A stretch of DNA of 20,886 nucleotides from Hyphococcus sp. (GCA_021604585.1 BQJG01000057.1:1-20886), one strand, 5' to 3'. Shown: positions 7,663-14,057, numbered from the stretch's first letter. Made by a program: numbers and translations. The notes: generated by a model not told the origin, from the letters alone.

Positions 7663-8805
7663 ATGAGGAAAACACGGGCGAACTGCGCCGTGATCGGCGG
7701 CGGCGTCACCGGACTGGCGGCGGCTTATGCGCTGGCGAAGCGCGGCGCAAAGGTGACGCTGTTCGAGCAATTCGAGTTTGGCCATGAGCTCGGCAGTTCA
7801 CATGGCCCGACGCGGCTGTTTCGCACCGCCCATTTTGAACATGACGACTATGTGCCTCTGTTGAAGCGCGCCGCCGCCCTGTGGCGAAATCTGGAAGCTG
7901 AGTGCGCGACGCCGCTGTTGAATCTGTGCGGCGTATTAATGGCGGGCCGTCCGGATGCTGAGTTGATTGCCGGCACGCTCCGCGCCGCGGGACAGCACAA
8001 CCTTCCCATCGAGCGGCTGACTCAAACACATGTCCGCGAGCGTTTTAGCTGGCTCTCGCTTGATGACGACATGGATGCGTTCATCGAACCGGAAGCGGGT
8101 TTTTTGCATGCTTCATTGGCATGCGCGGCTTTCGCCCATTGCGCCCGCCAGCGGCGCGCGGCTGTTCGTGAGGACACGCCAGTTTTATCGTGGCGTAAGA
8201 TGGGCTCGCAAATTGAACTCGAAACAAAAACCGGCGCGTTCTCGTTTGACCGTGTCGTCATGGCGCCGGGCGCCTACGCATCCGGCCTGCTCGGCCGCGC
8301 CGGCGCGCTCGTCAGACCCATGCGAAAAGCCTTGTTCTGGACCGCACCTGGCGATGACCGGCATCGATTCTCCAATGGTTTTATCCCGTTCGGCGTCGAA
8401 GAACAGGACGGGCGTTTTTATTATGGGTTTCCGGCCATTGACGAAGACGGCGTCAAACTCGGCGAACATACGGGCGGCGCATGGGTGAGCGCTGCCGAAG
8501 ACGGCGCACCGGAAGCGGCGCAACTGGCCCGCGAAGATGCCGAAGCGTTTATGCGCCGCCGGACTCCGGGTCTTTCTCCCGCAATCTCAAAACAACAGAG
8601 CTGTCTTTATGAGATGAGCCCGGATGGACACTTCATCATCGATAAGCACCCCGATTGCGAAGAAATATCCTTCGCGATCGGGCTATCGGGACATGGGTTC
8701 AAGTTTGCGCCTGTGCTTGGCGAAGCGCTCACGGATCTGGCGCTGAACGGCGAGACGCATCCGGAGTTGGATTTCCTGAAAGCGTCGCGTTTTTCTTACG
8801 CGTAA
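7663..8805 (+). CDS. FAD-dependent amine oxidase, monomeric sarcosine / N-methyltryptophan oxidase type
   Basis: DAO-superfamily flavoenzyme of 380 residues, oxidising a secondary or N-methyl amino acid with release of aldehyde and hydrogen peroxide. The N-terminal Rossmann motif VIGGGVTGLAAAY binds FAD; GSSHGPTRLFRTAHFE matches the conserved segment after it in SoxA/SolA proteins. C314 in KQQSCLYEMSPDGHFIID lies at the position of the cysteine that holds FAD covalently in monomeric sarcosine oxidase (Cys315), so covalent flavin is expected. The C-terminal GLSGHGFKFAPVLGE is typical. The substrate cannot be told from sequence. ATG 7663 has GAGGGG upstream, inside an inverted repeat. The gene is divergent from the glycosyltransferase (75-base gap) and its last 10 bases overlap pdhA on the other strand. 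It has no evident link to the exosortase locus. Confidence 0.9.
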   Translation: MRKTRANCAVIGGGVTGLAAAYALAKRGAKVTLFEQFEFGHELGSSHGPTRLFRTAHFEHDDYVPLLKRAAALWRNLEAECATPLLNLCGVLMAGRPDAELIAGTLRAAGQHNLPIERLTQTHVRERFSWLSLDDDMDAFIEPEAGFLHASLACAAFAHCARQRRAAVREDTPVLSWRKMGSQIELETKTGAFSFDRVVMAPGAYASGLLGRAGALVRPMRKALFWTAPGDDRHRFSNGFIPFGVEEQDGRFYYGFPAIDEDGVKLGEHTGGAWVSAAEDGAPEAAQLAREDAEAFMRRRTPGLSPAISKQQSCLYEMSPDGHFIIDKHPDCEEISFAIGLSGHGFKFAPVLGEALTDLALNGETHPELDFLKASRFSYA

Positions 8806-9800
8806 ATATCGGTGTAAAGTTCGTTCTCTTCCGGCAGCGGGCTCTCCAATGAGTAATCCGCCGCTTCCTTGACGATCGCCTTCAGTTCTTTGTCGATCTC
8901 TTTCAGCGCGGCTTCATCGTCGAAGCCGTTATTCTTCAGCCGCTGTTCGCAACGTTTAATGGGATCGTTGTGCTCGCGAACTTCATCGACTTCCTCGCGC
9001 GTGCGATATTTCGCCGGGTCGGACATGGAATGGCCGCGATAGCGATAGGTCTTCATTTCGAGCACATAAGGCCCCTCGCCGCTGCGCGCATGTTCAACCG
9101 CTTGACGGCCGGCCTCGCGCACCGCCAGCACGTCCATGCCGTCGACTTCCATGCCGGGAATGCCGAAGGCGGCGCCGCGGCGGAAAAGATGAGTTTCCGA
9201 ATGCGCGCGCTTCACGCTCGTGCCCATGGCGTAGTGGTTGTTTTCGATAATGAAGACGACCGGCAGTTTCCACAGTTGCGCCATATTCATGGCCTCGAAC
9301 ACCTGGCCCTGGTTCGATGCACCGTCGCCGAAATAGGTGAAGCTGACTTTGGCTTCGCCGCGATATCGATTGGCGAAACCGAGCCCGACGCCAAGCGGGA
9401 TTTGCGCGCCGACAATGCCATGCCCGCCATAGAACTCCGCTTCTTTGGAGAACATGTGCATGGAGCCGCCCTTGCCTTTTGAATAGCCGCCTTCGCGCCC
9501 CGTGAGCTCGGCCATCACGCCTTTCGCCTCCATCCCGCAGGCAAGCATGTGGCCGTGATCGCGATAGCCGGTGATCGTCTGATCGCCTTTTTCCTTCACC
9601 GCCTCCATGCCGACGACCACCGCTTCCTGACCGATATAGAGGTGACAGAAGCCGCCAATGTGACCCATGCCGTAAAGCTGGCCGGCGCGCTCTTCAAAGC
9701 GGCGGATCAGGAGCATATCGCGGTAATATTGCAGCAGCTCTTCTGTCGTCGCGGTCAGATTGGTTTTCGGTTGGCTAGGGGCTTGAGCGTCGGCGGCCAT
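8796..9800 (-). CDS. pdhA: Pyruvate dehydrogenase E1 component, alpha subunit
   Basis: Thiamine-diphosphate-dependent E1 alpha subunit (334 residues) of the pyruvate dehydrogenase complex; it works as an alpha2-beta2 heterotetramer with PdhB to decarboxylate pyruvate and acetylate E2. The ThDP/Mg motif runs from GDG (158-160) to ENN (186-188). HLYIGQEA, GYRDHGHMLACG, KGGSMHMF and the loop YRYRGHSMSDPAKYR are all characteristic of the family. ATG 9800 has GGAG 8 bases upstream (CTGGAGACATCTGA). It follows divIC on the same strand after 114 bases, the standard alphaproteobacterial order. Unusually, no pdhB follows: the gene ends against the convergent flavoenzyme gene, sharing a palindromic stop region. 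PdhB must be encoded elsewhere. Confidence 0.97.
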   Translation of the reverse strand: MAADAQAPSQPKTNLTATTEELLQYYRDMLLIRRFEERAGQLYGMGHIGGFCHLYIGQEAVVVGMEAVKEKGDQTITGYRDHGHMLACGMEAKGVMAELTGREGGYSKGKGGSMHMFSKEAEFYGGHGIVGAQIPLGVGLGFANRYRGEAKVSFTYFGDGASNQGQVFEAMNMAQLWKLPVVFIIENNHYAMGTSVKRAHSETHLFRRGAAFGIPGMEVDGMDVLAVREAGRQAVEHARSGEGPYVLEMKTYRYRGHSMSDPAKYRTREEVDEVREHNDPIKRCEQRLKNNGFDDEAALKEIDKELKAIVKEAADYSLESPLPEENELYTDIYA

Positions 9801-9819
9801 TCAGATGTCTCCAGCAAAT

Positions 9820-9861
9820 TTCGCCCCCTCTTACGCGGGCCCCTCCTCTTACGCGGGCGAA
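9820..9861. repeat. Short direct repeat inside an inverted repeat, divIC-pdhA gap
   Basis: The 14-base sequence CCTCTTACGCGGGC occurs twice, at 9827-9840 and 9845-9858 (18-base period). The pair is flanked by a 7-base inverted repeat, TTCGCCC (9820-9826) and GGGCGAA (9855-9861). It lies in the untranslated leader of pdhA. It could be a remnant of a small dispersed palindromic element or a regulatory duplication; the window holds no other copy that I could find. Confidence 0.6.
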
Positions 9862-9914
9862 GGCTGGCGAACAAGTTGAACCGGGCAAATGCCGCGCTGC
9901 AGACGGCCGAAAGG

Positions 9915-10247
9915 CTAGTTTCCTGAAGATTCCAGCAGGCGGTCGAGTTCACGGCGGGAAATCACCACGTCCCCCTCCCGGGAATAACCGAGAATGGCGC
10001 GGATCCGCTCATCGAGGAGATCAGGGTCGAGGGACTTGGAATTGAGCAGGTTCGCCCGTTTTTCGAGCTCCTGACGGCGGGCCGTCAGCCCATCCAGCGT
10101 GGCGGCTTTTTCCGCCTCGTCATGGCGCAGCTTGGCCAGCGCGCGATAGCCCGTATCGCTGACCACGGCGCTATAGAGCAGGATCGCCGTCAAACACATG
10201 ACGAGCGCCGGAAACGCGATGTCGAGCAGGAAGCGAATACGCAACAT
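9915..10247 (-). CDS. ftsB: Septum formation initiator, FtsB/DivIC family
   Basis: A small bitopic inner-membrane division protein (110 residues) that would join FtsL and FtsQ in the divisome. Residues 6-27 form one membrane span (RFLLDIAFPALVMCLTAILL). Residues 34-68 form a predicted periplasmic coiled coil rich in Leu, Glu and Lys, ending in NLLNSKSLDPDLLDERIR. The motif LDERIRAILGYSREGDVVI matches alphaproteobacterial FtsB/DivIC proteins, which are regularly encoded between eno and pdhA as here. ATG 10247 (MLRIRF) is preferred; an ATG at 10286 would add 13 Lys/Asn-rich residues. The upstream 115 bases carry a perfect CtrA-type box and four GANTC sites, suggesting cell-cycle control. The family is clear; whether to name it ftsB or divIC is convention. 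Confidence 0.88.
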   Translation of the reverse strand: MLRIRFLLDIAFPALVMCLTAILLYSAVVSDTGYRALAKLRHDEAEKAATLDGLTARRQELEKRANLLNSKSLDPDLLDERIRAILGYSREGDVVISRRELDRLLESSGN

Positions 10248-10279
10248 AATTGAGTTCTTTTTCTGGTTGCGTTTCAAAA

Positions 10280-10335
10280 GAATCAAACTTGGTTAATGAT
10301 TCGTTAATGCAGCGAATCATTCCGCTGGCGGAATC
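10280..10335 (-). promoter_or_regulatory. CtrA box with GANTC methylation-site cluster, upstream of ftsB/divIC
   Basis: On the - strand, 10307-10292 reads TTAACGAATCATTAAC, an exact TTAA-N7-TTAAC CtrA box, 45 bases from the divIC ATG. Four GANTC sites (CcrM methyltransferase targets) lie at 10280-10284, 10298-10302, 10314-10318 and 10331-10335; the second falls within the box spacer. There is also a perfect 9-base inverted repeat AATGATTCG/CGAATCATT (10295-10303, 10313-10321) and a compact ATTCCGC-TG-GCGGAAT palindrome (10319-10334). CtrA and CcrM/GcrA control of division genes is established in Caulobacter; binding here is inferred. Confidence 0.65.
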
Positions 10336-10362
10336 GAATGACGATGATTTCAAGCGCAGCCA

Positions 10363-10872
10363 TTACAGCTTCAGCGCCAGCGCCTGATCGCAACGGCGTT
10401 CGAGCGCCGCCGTTTCCGAATGCTCAAAGCCGTATTTTGCGTAGAGCCCTAGCGCCTCTTCAAGAACGCGCGCCGTTTGCAGCTCGATGCGCGTAAACCC
10501 CAGCTCCTTTGCACGCTTAATGGCGTGGGTCAGCAGCTTTTTGCCATGCCCCCGGCCGCGCGCACTCTCTTTCAGATACATTTTGCGAAGCTCGACCGCG
10601 CCGTCTCCCCCATCTCCTTTCAGGGGCCACAAACCGACGGTGCCGATAATATCGCCCTCCGCCGTTTCGAGCACATCGAATGCGCCGCCAGCATAGAAGG
10701 TTTCGATATCGTCGAGGTCGCGGTCTGTCGTTTTCGGCGCGGGCTCAAGCCCGTACTCATCAAGCACGGCAAAAATCAGCGCCCGGACTTTCGCACAGTC
10801 CTTGTTCGTCGCAGGTCTGATGTGGGGGCCGCTCAACCGCTTACCGTCCAAATGCGTTTGCGCCGGCATAGC
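10363..10872 (-). CDS. GNAT family N-acetyltransferase
   Basis: An acetyl-CoA-dependent transferase of about 169 residues with one complete GNAT fold. IRPATNKDCAKVRALIF forms strand 1 and helix 1. VELRKMYLKESARGRGHGKKLL holds the Q/R-x-x-G-x-G/A acetyl-CoA pyrophosphate loop (RGRGHGKKL). ARVLEEALGLYAKYGFE is the C-terminal helix and strand. The substrate is unknown; the general shape resembles small-molecule or amino-acid acetyltransferases. The start is uncertain: ATG 10872 overlaps the enolase 3' end by 32 bases without a clear Shine-Dalgarno sequence, while TTG 10836, just past the enolase stop, is an alternative. Either way it is probably cotranscribed with eno. It interrupts the usual eno-divIC adjacency seen in many alphaproteobacteria. 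Confidence 0.87.
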   Translation of the reverse strand, partial: AMPAQTHLDGKRLSGPHIRPATNKDCAKVRALIFAVLDEYGLEPAPKTTDRDLDDIETFYAGGAFDVLETAEGDIIGTVGLWPLKGDGGDGAVELRKMYLKESARGRGHGKKLLTHAIKRAKELGFTRIELQTARVLEEALGLYAKYGFEHSETAALERRCDQALALKL

Positions 10873-12115
10873 GGGCCATGTCGTCAAGTTCCTGTTCGAT
10901 ACGCAGCAACTGATTGTATTTCGCAAGCCGGTCTGAACGCGCCAGCGAACCGGTTTTGATCTGACCGCAATTGGTCGCCACCGCGAGATCGGCGATGGTG
11001 GCGTCCTCGGTCTCACCCGAGCGGTGCGACATCACAGCCGTATAGCTCGCACGATGCGCGACATCGACCGCCGCCAGCGTTTCGGTCAGCGTGCCGATCT
11101 GATTGACTTTCACGAGGATCGAATTGGCGCAGCCCTTTTCGATGCCCGTGCGCAAACGCTTTTCATTGGTGACAAACAAATCATCACCCACAAGCTGGCA
11201 CTTGTCGCCGATCATTTCGGTCAGCGCGCGCCAGCCTTCCCAGTCATCTTCAGCCATGCCGTCTTCGATGGAAACAATCGGGTAGCGCGCGACGAGATCG
11301 GCGTAGTAATTCGCCATGCCGCCCGCATCGAGCGACTTGCCCTCGCCTGCGAGTTCGTATTTGCCGTTCTTGTAAAACTCCGTGGACGCCGCATCGAGCG
11401 CAACGAAAATTTCCTCGCCAGGGCGATAGCCCGCCCCTTCGACCGCTTTCATAATAAAGCCAAGCGCGTCATCGGTCGATTTAAGCCCCGGAGCAAAGCC
11501 GCCTTCGTCGCCAACATTGGTGTTGTGACCCGCACTCTGGAGACCTTTCTTCAGCGTGTGAAAGACTTCCGCACCCATGCGCAATGCGTCGGCGAAAGTC
11601 TCGGCGCCGAGCGGCATGATCATGAATTCCTGAATGTCGATTGGATTATCGGCATGTTGACCGCCATTGATGATGTTCATCATCGGCGCCGGCAGGACAC
11701 GCGCCGAGACGCCGCCAACATAACGATAAAGCGGCAAAGCCGACGCATCAGCTGCAGCTTTCGCCACCGCCAGCGAAACGCCGAGTATTGCATTCGCGCC
11801 GAGACGCTTTTTGTTTTCAGTCCCGTCGAGCGCAATCATGGTCTCGTCGATCAGCGTCTGTTCTTCCGCCTCGAAGCCTGAAAGCGCATCGAAGATCTCG
11901 CCATTCACCGCTTCTACGGCTTTCAAAACGCCCTTGCCGCCATAACGCTTGCCGCCATCGCGAAGCTCATGCGCTTCATGGGCGCCGGTGGACGCGCCCG
12001 AAGGAACGCCTGCGCGGCCCATTGAGCCGTCTTCCAGCGTGACATCGACTTCGATGGTCGGATTGCCCCGGCTGTCGAGGATTTCACGGGCGAAAATATC
12101 GGCGATTGCGGTCAT
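10841..12115 (-). CDS. eno: Enolase (phosphopyruvate hydratase)
   Basis: Converts 2-phosphoglycerate to phosphoenolpyruvate in the cytoplasm; 424 residues, the normal bacterial length. Conserved elements are AREILDSRGNPT at 9-20, VPSGASTGAHEA at 37-48, the GDEGGFAP loop with catalytic E204, metal ligands D241, E284 and D311, catalytic K336 (in ILVKVNQIGT) and the signature SHRSGETED at 363-371. All expected catalytic residues are present. The Shine-Dalgarno sequence GGAG is 9 bases before ATG 12115 but lies in the 3' arm of a stable hairpin. It is followed on the same strand by the GNAT gene, then divIC and pdhA, a conserved alphaproteobacterial neighbourhood. Confidence 0.98.
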   Translation of the reverse strand: MTAIADIFAREILDSRGNPTIEVDVTLEDGSMGRAGVPSGASTGAHEAHELRDGGKRYGGKGVLKAVEAVNGEIFDALSGFEAEEQTLIDETMIALDGTENKKRLGANAILGVSLAVAKAAADASALPLYRYVGGVSARVLPAPMMNIINGGQHADNPIDIQEFMIMPLGAETFADALRMGAEVFHTLKKGLQSAGHNTNVGDEGGFAPGLKSTDDALGFIMKAVEGAGYRPGEEIFVALDAASTEFYKNGKYELAGEGKSLDAGGMANYYADLVARYPIVSIEDGMAEDDWEGWRALTEMIGDKCQLVGDDLFVTNEKRLRTGIEKGCANSILVKVNQIGTLTETLAAVDVAHRASYTAVMSHRSGETEDATIADLAVATNCGQIKTGSLARSDRLAKYNQLLRIEQELDDMARYAGANAFGR

Positions 12116-12119
12116 GCGA

Positions 12120-12150
12120 AAAGGCTCCGGTTGGTGATGATGGAGCCTCT
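12120..12150 (-). promoter_or_regulatory. Leader hairpin enclosing the enolase ribosome binding site
   Basis: On the - strand AGAGGCTCC pairs with GGAGCCTTT across a 13-base loop (nine pairs including one G-U; the core AGGCTCC/GGAGCCT is perfect). The 3' arm contains GGAG, the Shine-Dalgarno sequence of eno, and is followed by TTTTCGC and the ATG. If transcribed in full it could lower translation or act as a thermosensor or a target for a regulator. A -10-like TATAGA overlaps the 5' arm, so the actual transcript start decides this. Confidence 0.45.
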
Positions 12151-12202
12151 ATAGACTTACAGCGCGCCAGCGCAACGGCGCGCCCGCCTCATCGCATGAA
12201 CT

Positions 12203-13006
12203 CTAATAGTCTTCTGGTTGACTGGTGCGCGGCGAGCCGCGCTCACTCTTCGGCTTTCCTGGTCGCTGCGCGGGCGCCGGTTGCGTTGGCGGAGGCGCTG
12301 TCTGGGGCGCCGGCTGCGGCGCAGCTTGTTGAGTTGGCGGTGGTGTTGAGCTTGGCGCTGGGGCTGCACGTCTGGATGGCGGCGGCGTTGTGTTCTGCGG
12401 CGGCGCCTCTCTGCGGCGCAGGGGCGGGGCTGTGCGGTCTTTACGGTTCGGCGTTGGATAGTCGCCGGTTTGATCTACGTCCTCGCCACCGCGCGGTCCG
12501 CGTGGCGGGCGCTGGCCGCCGCCGTCATTTGGCGGGGTTCCGCTTCCTTGATTTCCGCCTCCATGGCCTCCGCTTCCATGGCCTCCGCTTCCATGGCTTC
12601 CGCCGCCATGACCGCCCCGGCCTCCCCCATGCCCGCGACCGCGTCTCGGGCGGTCATAGCCATGCGAACCGCCATAATAGCTGAAATCGAAATAGTAGCC
12701 GTTGGTTGGGCCCCAGGCGCCATAGCGTCCGCGCCATGGCCATGATGGCTGATAATAAGACCCGCCATAGGCCGAACCGCCGTAAGAATAGCTGTCATAG
12801 GCGCTGGCGAAACACTGATTGGCGTCGTTGTCACATTCATTGTGACACGCGCCCAGCTGATAGTCGCTGTCGACGATATCCTCGCAATAGCGATAACACG
12901 CGCCCGCTTCCGCGTCGCAGGAGTCAAAGGCCGTCTGATAGGGATAAGTAACGCAGCCAGCCAGCAGGATAAAAGCCGGCGCCGCGGCGAGCTTAACGAT
13001 CTTCAT
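12203..13006 (-). CDS. Predicted lipoprotein with twin CX3C motif and Gly/His- and Pro-rich tail
   Basis: A 267-residue protein I do not recognise. The N-terminus MKIVKLAAAPAFILLAGC is a lipoprotein signal with lipobox LAGC, lipidated at C18, so it is membrane-anchored and faces the periplasm or surface. Residues 30-65 hold six cysteines in mirror order: C-x6-C-x3-C-x12-C-x3-C-x6-C. Then come Tyr/Ser/Gly-rich (about 68-115) and Gly/His/Ser-rich segments (about 120-160), coded partly by a 15-base tandem repeat, and a long Pro/Gln/Ala/Arg-rich, surely disordered tail to the C-terminus. ATG 13006 was chosen because it directly starts the signal peptide and has GAGGGA upstream; an in-frame start at 13048 would spoil the signal. 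The last residue is 86 bases from the eno start. A cell-envelope structural role is possible but not shown. Confidence 0.75.
   Translation of the reverse strand: MKIVKLAAAPAFILLAGCVTYPYQTAFDSCDAEAGACYRYCEDIVDSDYQLGACHNECDNDANQCFASAYDSYSYGGSAYGGSYYQPSWPWRGRYGAWGPTNGYYFDFSYYGGSHGYDRPRRGRGHGGGRGGHGGGSHGSGGHGSGGHGGGNQGSGTPPNDGGGQRPPRGPRGGEDVDQTGDYPTPNRKDRTAPPLRRREAPPQNTTPPPSRRAAPAPSSTPPPTQQAAPQPAPQTAPPPTQPAPAQRPGKPKSERGSPRTSQPEDY
12555..12614. repeat. 15-base tandem repeat in lipoprotein gene
   Basis: Four units of 15 bases with consensus CCGCTTCCATGGCCT lie at 12555-12569, 12570-12584, 12585-12599 and 12600-12614; the middle two differ at one position and the outer ones at a few. In the lipoprotein frame they encode H-G-S-G-G-type pentapeptides. 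Because the unit is a multiple of three, copy-number change would lengthen or shorten the protein without a frameshift. Confidence 0.8.
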
Positions 13007-13063
13007 GCCCAAATTCCCTCTGCAGGCCCCACACCCGTAAGTCAGCATAAACGGGCGAGCCTT

Positions 13064-13094
13064 AAAAAGGCAAACGCCGCCCCAAAGGGCGGCG
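13064..13094 (-). terminator. Intrinsic terminator of rpmF
   Basis: A perfect 8-base stem CGCCGCCC (13075-13082) / GGGCGGCG (13087-13094) with a 4-base loop. On the - strand it is followed by TTTGCCTTTTT, an interrupted T-tract. It lies 33 bases beyond the L32 stop codon and before the lipoprotein gene, so it should end the L32 transcript. Confidence 0.75.
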
Positions 13095-13126
13095 CATGAA
13101 TTCTTGGACTGAGAACGGAACGGTCT

Positions 13127-13309
13127 CTAGTCGTCTTTTGCCTCAAGAACCTGACGGCCGCGATATTTGCCGGTTTTCAGGTCGATATGATGCGGACGGC
13201 GAAGCTCGCCCGAATCCTTGTCCTCAATGTAGCTCGCGCCAGAAAGCTTGTCGTGGCTGCGGCGCATGCCCCGTTTGGACGGTGTTGTTTTTCGCTTGGG
13301 GACGGCCAT
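13127..13309 (-). CDS. rpmF: 50S ribosomal protein L32
   Basis: A 60-residue basic ribosomal protein bL32 of the large subunit. The start MAVPKRKTTPSKRGMRRSHD is the family signature, with the alphaproteobacterial ending GELRRPHHIDLKTGKYRGRQ. It lacks the zinc-binding cysteines that some bL32 proteins carry, which is normal for this class. ATG 13309 has AGAGG about 7 bases upstream. The gene stands alone with its own terminator downstream and diverges from the small secreted protein gene on the + strand. In many proteobacteria rpmF precedes plsX; here it does not. Confidence 0.97.
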   Translation of the reverse strand: MAVPKRKTTPSKRGMRRSHDKLSGASYIEDKDSGELRRPHHIDLKTGKYRGRQVLEAKDD

Positions 13310-13570
13310 GGATAACCTCTAAATCGTCTATGTCTGGTCGCCGCGACAGGCAGGGCAAGAGCCCCTGATGCGCGGGCGCATTGATGGGAAGCCCGGTCGT
13401 CTAAGCCAGCCAGACCCAGTTGGCAAGGCCATGACCGGCCCGATGCCGGAATTTTTCCCCTATTCGCCAATCCTGATTTACCGGAATTGACTAATTTGCG
13501 ACATTCCCTTTCAGCAGCTGGAAATAGCTGCCTTGTAAGATTGCTGTCTGGCCTTGGGGGTTTTCCAGTT

Positions 13571-14044
13571 TTGCGCAGAGTTTTCTTGTTTTCAGCGGCT
13601 TTCGCCTTGACCCTGTGCGGCTCCTTCAGCGCGCAGGCTGGAGATTATGGGTCAGCGCCAACTCAAGCGGCGGCCCAAACCGCCATGCGCTCGCCTGTTT
13701 CAGCCCAGCCTGCATCCCTGCCCCAAACGGACGGTCTGCTCGACGTTCTGGCGGCGGAATTTTTTGAATCGCAGCTGCGCCTCGCCCAGTCGCGCCAGAT
13801 CGAGGCGGAAACGGCGAAACGCTATCTGGCGATGGATGCTGCAGGCCGCGCTCAATATCGGGCGGAGCGGAAAAAACTTTGGCGGGAAATGAACGCTGAC
13901 CAGCGCGCCGCGTTGCGCGGGGTTAAGCGCCCCAGCTTCGCCAATCTGGACAATGCCCAGAAACAAACCTTCCGGCGCATCGCCTCACAAACACTAGGCG
14001 CAGCATCCGCTTCCGGCGCTCGCCCAACGCGCGGCGAGATTTAG
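13571..14044 (+). CDS. Small secreted or periplasmic protein, unknown function
   Basis: Not recognised. From TTG 13571 the product is 157 residues and begins with an ideal signal peptide (LRRVFLFSAAFALTLCGSFSAQA, cut after AQA). This is followed by a low-complexity Ala/Gln/Pro linker to about residue 60 and a charged helical region rich in Ala, Arg, Glu and Gln (LDVLAAEFFESQLRLAQSRQ, then RAERKKLWREMNADQRAALR). GGGGG stands 10 bases before this start. An upstream in-frame TTG at 13487 would add 28 residues ahead of the signal peptide and seems less likely. There is no ATG before the mature region. It is the only + strand gene in the right half of the window. Coding potential is good because the frame is open and the protein has a plausible export signal, but the start is unsure. 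Confidence 0.6.
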   Translation: MRRVFLFSAAFALTLCGSFSAQAGDYGSAPTQAAAQTAMRSPVSAQPASLPQTDGLLDVLAAEFFESQLRLAQSRQIEAETAKRYLAMDAAGRAQYRAERKKLWREMNADQRAALRGVKRPSFANLDNAQKQTFRRIASQTLGAASASGARPTRGEI

Positions 14045-14057
14045 GCAACCTGAAAGT

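Noticed and set aside
7588..7785. N-terminal extension of the glycosyltransferase into the flavoenzyme gene
   Set aside because: The extra 66 residues have no family likeness and would overlap the divergent gene by 123 bases; ATG 7587 gives the usual family length.
11024..11881. A 285-codon open frame antisense to enolase
   Set aside because: No recognisable domain; it mirrors the codon bias of the perfectly conserved enolase on the other strand.
12475..12927. A 150-codon frame on the same strand as the lipoprotein with MEAEA repeats
   Set aside because: The repeats are the 15-base tandem units read in another frame; the lipoprotein frame has the signal peptide, lipobox and ribosome binding site.
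13310..13570. Search for promoters or a small RNA in the rpmF / secreted-protein divergent gap
   Set aside because: Only weak hexamer matches (for example TTGCCA with a 16-base spacer to TTAGAC on the - strand); nothing convincing beyond the two gene starts.
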